Of a stretch of DNA of 37,303 bases, positions 7,217-15,190 are shown piece by piece (within the stretch, counting starts at the first letter, position 1; every line of letters starts with the position of its first letter). The translations under genes and the position numbers were made by a program. The notes below the pieces were generated by a model. It saw only the letters and a list, made by a program, of their open reading frames with translations, made no database searches and was not told the DNA's origin. Source of the DNA: Opitutia bacterium (lineage in GTDB: Bacteria; Verrucomicrobiota; Verrucomicrobiia; Opitutales; Seribacteraceae); assembly GCA_018645475.1 (NCBI GenBank), contig JABGWU010000067.1:1-37303 (forward strand). The letters run 5' to 3'.

Positions 7217-8593
7217 ATGCTATCTGTTAATTCACCAATCATGGGGAATCTGGCTTCGTCGAGCAGGCAATCCCAGATTGGTTTGCATCGAGCCTTTGCT
7301 CGTGTACAAAAGGCAGGAGATAGCTTGGAGTCAACCAGGCAGAGTGGAGATTCTGGACAGTACTCATTTGCTACAAGATTAAGTGGGAATACGAGGCATC
7401 GAAGTGCTCATCTTAACAATTTACAAAATGCTACCACATATGTGCAAATGCAACAGGCTGGGCTCGAAAAAGCTTCTCAGGTATTTGACAGGATTTCAAC
7501 AATTGCCATGCAGGCATCTGATCTATTTCTAAACTATGCTCAAAGGCAGAGCTTAAACGAGGAGATGGATGGATTGAAAAAGGAATTAGAGTCTCTTCGC
7601 ACCACTGATTTTCAAGGGAAATATCTTTATGATGATCTAGCCTCATACACCGCAAAATCAGTAGATTTTGGTGATGCCCTGGACGAATCCCAAGCACCTG
7701 AAGAAAGTAATGTTTATACAACTTTCTATAAGGGAGCAAATCGACCTGTTAATCGTTGGATCAGTACAAAGGATGTACTTTACAATAGTGGTCGTATGAT
7801 CTTAGAGGTTAATGGAGGAGGTCATGGAGAGAGATACTATGTAAAGCAGGGTGAAAACATTATTTTTGATACAGGTCAATGGTGGGAAACCAATGGACAT
7901 GCTTATCAGTATGATTTTGATAAATTTATAATCGATTTTGCTCCCGGTAAAGATACAACTTTTCAGTTTGTACCCATGGATACTGCAGGGGGCGAGGATA
8001 TTAGGCATGGGCATACCCCTACTCCAAATGGAAATTTTGATAATCAAGGCTATTATACCGCACAGCTCGGTACATCAGATTATTCTAATTCCTTTACAAA
8101 CGCTGGACAAGTTACCACTGCACAAGCAACTACTGATTCGTCGATGATAAGCGTAGTAGTTGAATCTACATCCCTTTTTCAAATCTCTGCAAAGTACGAA
8201 CAGACTGGACCAACTAACTTCCAGACAGTTGGACAGGAGGGATCTAATGAAGCTGTAACATTAACTCCGGTTGGGTTTGGTACCATGTCAGGAATGGGTC
8301 TTGGGACGATCGATGATGCAAAGTCAACATTGGAGGCTGTCCTCGAGGAAATAAAAGGAATTGGCGTGCAGATCGGAAAGCTTGGATCAAATTTTTCTCT
8401 TATTCAACAGACATCTAATTTATCGGGTGAAAAAGTAGCTGCCGGTCAAGTTGCTTTAGCCAAAATGAATCAGGATGAATTTCCTCAATCATCTCTTGAA
8501 TTTGCTATGCAGAAAATAAAAATGGATAGCAATGTAGCCTTAATGACTCAGGCAAAGGATATGAGTAAAAAAATATATTCTTTATTATGGTAG
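7217..8593 (+). CDS. flagellin-like protein with central insertion domain
   Basis: The 458-residue protein has flagellin N (about 1-140; MQQAGLEKASQVFDRIST, then DFQGKYLYDD) and C (about 365-458; IDDAKSTLEAVLEEIKGIG to the end) domains flanking an insert of about 220 residues. The insert has beta-rich blocks shared with the third paralogue: VNGGGHGERYYVKQGENIIF, then AYQYDFDKF...FAPGKDTTFQFVPM, and later SLFQISAKY. The conserved NGGGxGERY block is not one I know from classical flagellin D2/D3 domains. It would be surface-exposed on a filament and may bind a ligand or be modified. The spacing of 6 bp upstream and 25 bp downstream indicates an operon with its paralogues. The final residue pattern (KIYSLLW) departs slightly from the usual LL ending. 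Confidence 0.85.
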   Translation: MLSVNSPIMGNLASSSRQSQIGLHRAFARVQKAGDSLESTRQSGDSGQYSFATRLSGNTRHRSAHLNNLQNATTYVQMQQAGLEKASQVFDRISTIAMQASDLFLNYAQRQSLNEEMDGLKKELESLRTTDFQGKYLYDDLASYTAKSVDFGDALDESQAPEESNVYTTFYKGANRPVNRWISTKDVLYNSGRMILEVNGGGHGERYYVKQGENIIFDTGQWWETNGHAYQYDFDKFIIDFAPGKDTTFQFVPMDTAGGEDIRHGHTPTPNGNFDNQGYYTAQLGTSDYSNSFTNAGQVTTAQATTDSSMISVVVESTSLFQISAKYEQTGPTNFQTVGQEGSNEAVTLTPVGFGTMSGMGLGTIDDAKSTLEAVLEEIKGIGVQIGKLGSNFSLIQQTSNLSGEKVAAGQVALAKMNQDEFPQSSLEFAMQKIKMDSNVALMTQAKDMSKKIYSLLW

Positions 8594-8618
8594 CTGCTAA
8601 TAGTACTGCCTTTGCTTT

Positions 8619-10136
8619 ATGATTGGAGTTGATACTTCCAGCATAGCTAAGACTTCAGTAAGCATGCATCGTAGTGCGAATAGAGTGCAGGATTCAGTTG
8701 GACGTTTACTAAATTCAGGTAACGCAGTTGAAAGCCTTCGAGGTCAGGGAGATAGTGGTGGGCTGAGTATGGTTTCTCGTTTGGGTGCGGAGAACCGCAC
8801 TAAAACGCAATTAGCCCAAAGCATGCAAAATGCGGTGACCTATATTCATATGCAGGAAGCAGGATTGAAGAAAGCTCATCAAATTTATGAGAGAATGAGC
8901 GTTTTGGCCTCCCAGGCAATGGACCCGATGCTTAGCGATTCAGATCGGGCGAATTTAAATTCGGAATTTCAGGCCCTTAAAAAAGAGACTTTTTCTATGC
9001 GGAGCGAAAAGTTTCAAGGTAGTTATTTATTTGATGATATGGCAGCAAAATATTTTCCGGAGATTGATTTTGGAAAGGGATTTAACGACCAAGTTAGTGG
9101 GGATAGTGAAGTAGAAGTGGGAATCTTGACTTCTGCTCCCTCTGGTTGGACCGGTACTAAAAAATATTACCAGTTAGAGAAGGAAGTACATTTCAATTCC
9201 GGAAAATTTGTTCTTGATATAAATGGGGGGGGCACTGGAGAAAGATATATCCTTAAGCAGGGCTCTGAAGTCATCTTTGACACCGCTGGAAATGATGTTG
9301 ACAACGGTCTTTCCAAAGACATGCAATGGGCTACAGAGGGAACTGCATATGATCACGATTTTGATCGTTTTGAGATGCAATATGCACCCGGTCAAGAAAC
9401 AAAATTTAAATTCGTTCCTTTGACTGCAGGTAATTCGACTAAAGTAGTAGGAGCGGATGGAAAATTCGGAACTTCGGATGATCCATCTGATACCTGGAGT
9501 AATGATACACGCTACGACAATAAGGATACATACATTAGTCAACTCGGATTAGGCACAAGCGCAGAAGGTTCCACGGAAGAGTCAACTCCTTGGCTTAGTG
9601 GAGACGATCGAACCAATCATTATTTTTCAGGATCTTTACCAGGAGGCGAATGGAAGACCAATCCAGCTAATGGTTTATCGACGAAGCTTACACTACGAGT
9701 GGAAGCGAATACGATTTTTCAAATCAATGCAACCTATACGCCCTTGGATGAACCTACCAATGATAAAAAACTTGTTGGTATTGATGGTAATGATATCAAT
9801 CTGAATTCAGTTGGAATCGGAATAATATTGGTAGATTCATCGATTGATTCTATTGAACAAGCTAAGGAGACACTTAATTTTTTAGAGAAAGAAATTGAAA
9901 ATGTATCTACCCAAATGGCTACATTGGGGGCTAATATGTCCCAGTTGGAAATTGCAGGTGAGCGATTGAGTAATCAGGTTTATTTGAGTGAAGCTGGAAT
10001 CTCCCGGCTAACCAGTGATGTTTTGGTAGATGAATCCACCCGATTGGCAAAAGAGCAAATTCGTTTGCAAAGCACACAGGCTTTATTGGCTCAAGCTTTC
10101 TCTTTGACTGAGAATATTTTAAATACTTTGCTTTAA
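8619..10136 (+). CDS. flagellin-like protein with longer central insertion domain
   Basis: The third and longest paralogue (505 residues). The N domain (about 1-140; MQEAGLKKAHQIYERMSVL, FQGSYLFDDM) and C domain (about 410-505; SIEQAKETLNFLEKEIENVS to LLAQAFSLTENILNTLL) bracket an insert of about 270 residues. It repeats the neighbour's INGGGTGERYILKQGSEVIF, AYDHDFDRF...YAPGQETKF and NTIFQINATY blocks, and adds a glycine/aspartate-rich loop (GADGKFGTSDDPSD) that resembles a calcium-binding turn. The C-terminal LL ending is canonical. Probably the largest filament component. It lies 25 bp after the second flagellin and 53 bp before the TPR gene. Confidence 0.86.
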   Translation: MIGVDTSSIAKTSVSMHRSANRVQDSVGRLLNSGNAVESLRGQGDSGGLSMVSRLGAENRTKTQLAQSMQNAVTYIHMQEAGLKKAHQIYERMSVLASQAMDPMLSDSDRANLNSEFQALKKETFSMRSEKFQGSYLFDDMAAKYFPEIDFGKGFNDQVSGDSEVEVGILTSAPSGWTGTKKYYQLEKEVHFNSGKFVLDINGGGTGERYILKQGSEVIFDTAGNDVDNGLSKDMQWATEGTAYDHDFDRFEMQYAPGQETKFKFVPLTAGNSTKVVGADGKFGTSDDPSDTWSNDTRYDNKDTYISQLGLGTSAEGSTEESTPWLSGDDRTNHYFSGSLPGGEWKTNPANGLSTKLTLRVEANTIFQINATYTPLDEPTNDKKLVGIDGNDINLNSVGIGIILVDSSIDSIEQAKETLNFLEKEIENVSTQMATLGANMSQLEIAGERLSNQVYLSEAGISRLTSDVLVDESTRLAKEQIRLQSTQALLAQAFSLTENILNTLL

Positions 10137-10189
10137 AAAGTTTTTCTTTGTCGCTTGCCGAAATAAAATTCGGGAGATAGTTTTAACCC

Positions 10190-10720
10190 GTGAGTAATGT
10201 GGATGATCTACCACCCCATATTTTAAAACCCGAAATACACTGGAAACGGGCAAAGGGATATTTAGAACTGGAGATGTATGAATTTGCTCAAAAGGAGTTG
10301 CGGGCATTGCCCGCTGAGGAACCTTGGGTAAAAAGATCAAGTGTTTTTAATTTAAGTATTTATCAAGAATTAGAAAATTGGGAAGAGGCTCAGAAGATTG
10401 CCCGAGGATTAAGATATGAATTTTCTGAGGAGGTGGATTGGTGGATTGCAGATGCTTATGCCACCCGTAGGTTTGAATCAATTACTGAAGCCCGATCGAT
10501 TCTCTTGGAGGGACTTGCTTTGCATTACGATGATGGTTTGATCCGCTTTAATCTTGCTTGTTATGCTTGTGTCTTAAAGAGCCCAAGAGAATGTATTGAT
10601 TTTTTAAAGGAAGCAGTCAAAAGGGATGAAAAATTTAAGTTAATGGCGATTGAGGATGATGATTTGATTGATGTTCGAGAGGAATTACTGAAGTTGGGTT
10701 GGGGGAAGGCAATAGTATAA
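10190..10720 (+). CDS. TPR-repeat protein
   Basis: The 176-residue soluble protein has no signal peptide and consists of helical TPR-like pairs: HWKRAKGYLELEMYEFAQKE (first unit), VFNLSIYQELENWEEAQKIA (second), a third around ADAYATRRFESITEARSIL, and RFNLACYACVLKSPRECIDF (fourth). It ends with an acidic EDDDLIDVREEL. It is probably a cytoplasmic scaffold or chaperone. Its place between flagellins and a pseudopilin invites a role as an export chaperone or assembly factor for one of them, but that is inference. It starts at GTG, with a GGGAG about 15 nt upstream; a second GTG lies 9 bp on. Its last 22 bp overlap the pseudopilin frame, indicating translational coupling. Confidence 0.7.
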   Translation: MSNVDDLPPHILKPEIHWKRAKGYLELEMYEFAQKELRALPAEEPWVKRSSVFNLSIYQELENWEEAQKIARGLRYEFSEEVDWWIADAYATRRFESITEARSILLEGLALHYDDGLIRFNLACYACVLKSPRECIDFLKEAVKRDEKFKLMAIEDDDLIDVREELLKLGWGKAIV

Positions 10721-11277
10721 AAAGGAATTTGAGAGGATTTACTCTGGTCGAATTGTTAGTTGTTCTTGCAATTGTGGGGATATTAATAAGCTTTATGTTT
10801 ACGGGATATTTTTATGTGTTAGAAAAACAAGCAGATAAACAGGCCCGTGTGGAGTTGGTGGCTTTAAAGGTTTCAATCGAAAATTATCGTCGATCCTTTA
10901 ACGGTTATCCAACTTGTCCACAAAAAGTTTGTACGCCTGGAGAATGCCTTTTTCTTTCGTTGGCTGGATTTCATAATGAAAAAGGCACTCTGGAAATGCC
11001 TCCATATCCCCCCACTATATCTACTCATTTATTCGGTTATGATCTAGAATCCTATGATATTACACAGGTTCCAGATATTGAACATAATGAGGGGAAATCT
11101 CTTATGCTCTGGCTTTCTAAAATGTTGGGTAAGGATGTTGCTTTTATTGACCCTTGGGGAAATGAGTATGTTTATGAATATCCAAGGGAGGATGATGGCC
11201 CAGGTTTTCGTTTGTTTTCAATGGGGCCGGACGGAAAAACCGGGGAAGATGAATGGAGTTTGGATGACCTGGAATGA
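10699..11277 (+). CDS. GspG-like type II secretion pseudopilin
   Basis: The 192-residue protein has a perfect class III prepilin signal: RNLRG/FTLVELLVVLAIVGIL, with cleavage after Gly and Glu5 of the mature protein. After the long N-terminal helix it ends in the GspG pattern: IDPWGNEYVYEYP, then LFSMGPDGKTGEDEW, the calcium-binding loop of major pseudopilins. An unusual middle segment of about 70 residues has three cysteines close together (TCPQKVCTPGEC). The TTG at 10699 lies inside the TPR gene (22-bp overlap); another TTG at 10729 would leave a very short leader. Pseudopilins build the type II secretion piston in the inner membrane. No other gsp gene is adjacent; an orphan secretin lies about 17.5 kb away. 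Confidence 0.85.
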   Translation: MGEGNSIKRNLRGFTLVELLVVLAIVGILISFMFTGYFYVLEKQADKQARVELVALKVSIENYRRSFNGYPTCPQKVCTPGECLFLSLAGFHNEKGTLEMPPYPPTISTHLFGYDLESYDITQVPDIEHNEGKSLMLWLSKMLGKDVAFIDPWGNEYVYEYPREDDGPGFRLFSMGPDGKTGEDEWSLDDLE

Positions 11278-11289
11278 GAAGGGAAAAAC

Positions 11290-13560
11290 TTAGCGAGATG
11301 ATTTCTTTTCCATCAAGCGGTTTTTAATTTCAAGTAGCGGAGCCATTTCCGGACTATCAGGATTTTCTGAAATTAGGCTGTTAATGTCTTTTAGTGCATC
11401 AGTAAATCGACCTTCACCATAGTTAATCATAGCCCGCATGGCACGTGTATAAGTGTCTCCCGGTTCAATTGCTAAAATTGCATTAATATAGAGTAGTCGA
11501 TCACTTGAATTTCTCTGGCTTTCAGCGGTATGGATCAAGTTTCGAAGCATTCGGGTTATGATATCTCGTTTGGAAGCTGGTACGAAATCTTTATCGTTTA
11601 GTCTTAATCCGGTAATTTCAGACGCTTCGCTCCTCGTAATGATCTTCCCTCCGAATGGATCCACAATTATTTCCTTGGTTTTTTTCTTTGATTCATCGCG
11701 GTACATCGCAAGAAAGTGGCCAGGTATTCCAAGACCGCTGACAGGAAGTTCTAGTCGGTTAGCCAATTCAATAAAAAGAACAGAAAGCGTGATGGGGAGT
11801 CCTTCGCGGTCGTCCATAACTTCATTCATATAGCTATTGGAAGGGTGGTCATAATCAAGAGTGCTTCCATGATAGCCCATTTCTTTAAAAAGTTGAAAAA
11901 CCAGAATTTTCAATTTTTCTTCACCTGTGGCTTTTTCGGGGAAATGTGAGGCAATGTCCTGGGCTAGATTTTCTGCTTTTGTAAGGTAGGAATTGAGGTT
12001 GAAATTTTGGTTATTTAATCGAGATATAAGAAGGGCGGACCGAAGTAAATCAACAGAACTTTCATCATCATGAACCAGGGAGTTTGCCAGTTCCTCAATA
12101 GCATGTCGTTCCTTGATTTCTTTTGAAATAGATTGTAAACGGTTTATCTGTTTTTGAAGTTCAGATGCATGGTCTAACAGGACATTAGGTACAAGAGGGC
12201 CAAGTTCTAACAATCTCGTTAAATGCTCTTCAGAAAGTGTTTCTTTTTTTGTAAGACCTTTTACGATCTTCTTAATTTCTTGATTTGTTTTTTTAGATAT
12301 TGAAGAAGAAAGAAATTTTTCAGCGAATCGAAAATTTCTAAATTCTGCAGTTGTTGATCGGAATTTACAGAGCCCAACCTGACCTTCTTTAAATGTCTGG
12401 TCGATAACTTCGATTATGGATTTCCCATTAATGTAGCAGGTTATTTTACCTCCTTCTTCAATCTTTACGCGTAGTCGATTCCATTGTTCAGGTTGATATG
12501 AAGAAGATACAATTGTATTTAAAATGTTCCATGAATATACGGTTTCTCCTTGAAAACATGTTAAGCGAAGAGATCCATTTGTAGGATAAAATCCATAGTG
12601 TTTATTTTTTCCATTCGAATGAAATACTAAGCCAGCTGCACCGCTTTCATCGCTCAGGCGGACATCAACTTCTAATTCATATGGAAGTTTTGGTGGTTTA
12701 TGTTCAGATAGGCAGAGCATTCGCCCCCCAAAACCTGAACCCAATCCGGAGGCTGTTATTACACCCGCACGTTGTTTCCATGTCCCTGCCAATATTGACT
12801 TCCATTCCAATTCATTTAATGCCCCAATAGTTAACCATTTTTTTATAGGAATAGGTGTTTGATTTTGAATCATATCTTTAAGTTTATTGACCGGTATCCC
12901 GAATCCCATTGCTCCCCCTGATTTTATTGCGAGGATCGCTACAACTTTTCCATTTAAGTCAAGGGTTGGGCTTCCACTACTTCCTGGCTCGATAGGAATT
13001 GCAACTTGGACCAACGGGCGACCATCCCCTTTTTCTAATTCTCTGATTGCCGCAATAACTCCTCGACTCACGCTATGAGCAAACCCTAAAGGGTTTCCAA
13101 TGGAAAAGATTGGCTGGCCTGGGGAAATTTCATCCGAATCACCCAGTTCTAAGTAGGGTAGTTTTTGGGCATTTATTTTGATCAAGGCTAAGTCATTTTC
13201 TCGATCAATTGCTAGAATTGAATCAGGAAAGAAAGATTTTCCATCTTCAAACCTAATTTTGAATTCTCGATGCTCTCCAATGACATGGAAATTTGTCGCA
13301 ATAATTCCGTCAGGACTGAGGACGAATCCAGTCCCCTTTCCTCCTTCTCGGCCTATTCGACTAACGCTATCAATTATAACAACGGATGGTTTAATTAATT
13401 GGGCTAACTTTTCAAATCCCTTTGCATCTCTTTTTGCCAATTGCAGTTCTGATAGATTACTCGAGTTTGAATCAGGATCAATTTCACCGGATAATGGAAA
13501 AGTTAAAGTTAAAAACAATGTAAATTTAAGAAATCGAATAGATTGCTTGATAGAAAACAT
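11290..13560 (-). CDS. exported trypsin-like protease / LamG-like / SirB1 transglutaminase-like / TPR fusion
   Basis: The 756-residue protein has a Sec signal (about 1-25). Residues ~50-230 are an HtrA/Deg-type trypsin domain with catalytic His92 (TNFHVIG), Asp123 (ENDLALIKI) and Ser195 (EPGSSGSP). No PDZ domain follows, unlike typical HtrA. Residues ~250-412 resemble a concanavalin/LamG-like (3-keto-disaccharide-hydrolase-like) sandwich, with LEVDVRLSDESGAAGLVF, then WNRLRVKIEEGG and INGK. After a helical linker, residues ~495-650 match the SirB1/Transglut_core2 domain: NSYMNEVMDDREGLPITLSV, then GIPGHFLAMY (His615) and VDPFGG (Asp634). A TPR pair ends the protein. A likely role is periplasmic quality control or processing of cell-surface material. 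It converges with the pseudopilin gene (12 bp between). Confidence 0.85.
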   Translation of the reverse strand: MFSIKQSIRFLKFTLFLTLTFPLSGEIDPDSNSSNLSELQLAKRDAKGFEKLAQLIKPSVVIIDSVSRIGREGGKGTGFVLSPDGIIATNFHVIGEHREFKIRFEDGKSFFPDSILAIDRENDLALIKINAQKLPYLELGDSDEISPGQPIFSIGNPLGFAHSVSRGVIAAIRELEKGDGRPLVQVAIPIEPGSSGSPTLDLNGKVVAILAIKSGGAMGFGIPVNKLKDMIQNQTPIPIKKWLTIGALNELEWKSILAGTWKQRAGVITASGLGSGFGGRMLCLSEHKPPKLPYELEVDVRLSDESGAAGLVFHSNGKNKHYGFYPTNGSLRLTCFQGETVYSWNILNTIVSSSYQPEQWNRLRVKIEEGGKITCYINGKSIIEVIDQTFKEGQVGLCKFRSTTAEFRNFRFAEKFLSSSISKKTNQEIKKIVKGLTKKETLSEEHLTRLLELGPLVPNVLLDHASELQKQINRLQSISKEIKERHAIEELANSLVHDDESSVDLLRSALLISRLNNQNFNLNSYLTKAENLAQDIASHFPEKATGEEKLKILVFQLFKEMGYHGSTLDYDHPSNSYMNEVMDDREGLPITLSVLFIELANRLELPVSGLGIPGHFLAMYRDESKKKTKEIIVDPFGGKIITRSEASEITGLRLNDKDFVPASKRDIITRMLRNLIHTAESQRNSSDRLLYINAILAIEPGDTYTRAMRAMINYGEGRFTDALKDINSLISENPDSPEMAPLLEIKNRLMEKKSSR

Positions 13561-13576
13561 AACAAATCCAATCTTT

Positions 13577-13620
13577 AGACTCTTGCTATGAAAGTCAAGT
13601 TTCCCAAGAGTCTGTTTTTT
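13577..13620 (+). terminator. terminator-like hairpin in divergent promoter region
   Basis: AGACTCTTG (13577-13585) and CAAGAGTCT (13605-13613) form a perfect 9-bp stem with a 19-nt loop, followed after one G by six T (13615-13620). On the plus strand this resembles an intrinsic terminator, though the loop is long and the stem only moderately GC-rich. It lies upstream of both divergent genes, so it would act either as an attenuator ahead of the oxidoreductase gene or as a block on antisense read-through from the pseudopilin operon. A protein-binding dyad is the alternative. Confidence 0.5.
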
Positions 13621-13688
13621 CCGTTGTCACAAAATCTTTTATGCCACAATTTATAGAATTTAATATAAATTTTATAACGATCCATAAT

Positions 13689-15026
13689 ATGAAGAAATTA
13701 TCACGCAGAAAGTTTATTGCTACTGCAACTACCGCTTTTTCTTTTCAATATCTACCCAAACGAGTTTGGGGTGCAAATGATCGTATTAATGTTGCCGGGA
13801 TTGGAGTTGGAGGAAAAGGAACTGCGGATATTGCAAGTGCAGCTGAAAGTGGTGCAAATATTGTGGCACTTTGTGATGTTGATTTATCCCGTGGAGCCAA
13901 AACAATTTCTACCTTCTCGAATGCAAAGTTGTATTCTGACTTTCGTGTTATGTTAGAAAAACAAAAAGGCATCGATGCGGTTATTATTAGTGCACCTGAT
14001 CATATTCATGCCGTGGCAGCCAAGGCAGCTATGGACTTGGGGAAACATATTTACTGTCAAAAACCTCTTACACATTCGATTTATGAAGCCAGGGTTTTGA
14101 CCGAAGCTGCAGCGGAGAATAAACTTGTCACTCAAATGGGTAATCAAGCCCATGCTGGGGAACCGATCAGGCGTGCGGTTGAATTGGTTCGAGCTGGTAT
14201 CATAGGTAATGTTACCGATGTACATGTCTGGACAAATCGTCCGATTTGGCCGCAGGGAATGAATACCCGCCCCGCAAAAGAAAATGCCCCTAATGATTTG
14301 GATTGGAATTTATGGCTTGGACCAGCTCCTCAAACATCCTACAGTTCAAAGTATGTTCCCTTCAAATGGCGCGGTTGGTGGGACTATGGAACTGGAGCAC
14401 TGGGGGATATGGCTTGTCATATCATGGATATGCCATACTGGTCTCTTAAATTGAAATACCCCCTTTCTGTTGAGGCTGAACAGGGGGGGAATACAAAGCT
14501 TGCTGGACCTAATTGGTCTAAAATCAAGTATCAATACCCCGCACGGGGTTCAATGCCACCAGTTACTATGACTTGGTATGATGGTAGGAAAGCAGGGCAG
14601 GCAAACATGCCCCCACCAGACACAGTTGACGGAGAAGACTTAAGAGGGTACGAATCTGTTTTGATTGGCGATAAAGGCAGTATGGTTTTTAGCCGACGAA
14701 GCACGAAATGGAAAATTGTGGGACGCGATGCCGATGAAGTGAAACAAATAGAAGAATCAACCCCGCGAACTATTCCTCGTATCGAGCAGGATACAATTTC
14801 CGATCAAACTGCAAATCATGTTGAATGGCTTTCTGGTATAAAGGGTCAGGGAACCCCGCAATCCAATTTTGCTCATTCGGGTCCGTTTACAGAGACAGTT
14901 CTTTTAGGAAACCTGGCCATTCGGACGGGTGAAAAAATTGATTGGAATGGCGCGAAGATGAAACCAAGCGTAAATGAGGCAAAAAAATATATTAAGAGAA
15001 AATATCGAAAGGGTTGGTCCCTTTAA
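13689..15026 (+). CDS. Tat-exported Gfo/Idh/MocA-family oxidoreductase
   Basis: From the ATG at 13689 the protein is 445 residues; the frame opens 48 bp earlier, but MKKLSRRKFIATATTAFSF is a clean twin-arginine signal. Residues ~30-150 form the NAD(P)-binding Rossmann fold (INVAGIGVGGKGTADI, ALCDVD at the second strand, AVIISAPDHIHA). CQKPLTHSIYEAR is the family's catalytic-lysine motif with Gln instead of the usual Glu. The C-terminal part (WNLWLGPAP, GWWDYGTGALGDMACHIMD) is typical of the large PVC/Bacteroidota group of exported oxidoreductases with a buried cofactor. Likely work: oxidation or isomerisation of sugars during polysaccharide use in the periplasm. No Shine-Dalgarno precedes it. 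Confidence 0.92.
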   Translation: MKKLSRRKFIATATTAFSFQYLPKRVWGANDRINVAGIGVGGKGTADIASAAESGANIVALCDVDLSRGAKTISTFSNAKLYSDFRVMLEKQKGIDAVIISAPDHIHAVAAKAAMDLGKHIYCQKPLTHSIYEARVLTEAAAENKLVTQMGNQAHAGEPIRRAVELVRAGIIGNVTDVHVWTNRPIWPQGMNTRPAKENAPNDLDWNLWLGPAPQTSYSSKYVPFKWRGWWDYGTGALGDMACHIMDMPYWSLKLKYPLSVEAEQGGNTKLAGPNWSKIKYQYPARGSMPPVTMTWYDGRKAGQANMPPPDTVDGEDLRGYESVLIGDKGSMVFSRRSTKWKIVGRDADEVKQIEESTPRTIPRIEQDTISDQTANHVEWLSGIKGQGTPQSNFAHSGPFTETVLLGNLAIRTGEKIDWNGAKMKPSVNEAKKYIKRKYRKGWSL

Positions 15027-15190
15027 TTCACACAGTTAATTTATTTTCAATTTCTGTAGCCAAATTGTTATGAGGTATCTCTCTCATTAAAACATTAGAA
15101 CAGTTAATGCATTTATCTTTCAGATTATCATTCCAGAAAACATTGATTATTATAATAGTCACTACGAATTAATTAGCTTACTATAATATT

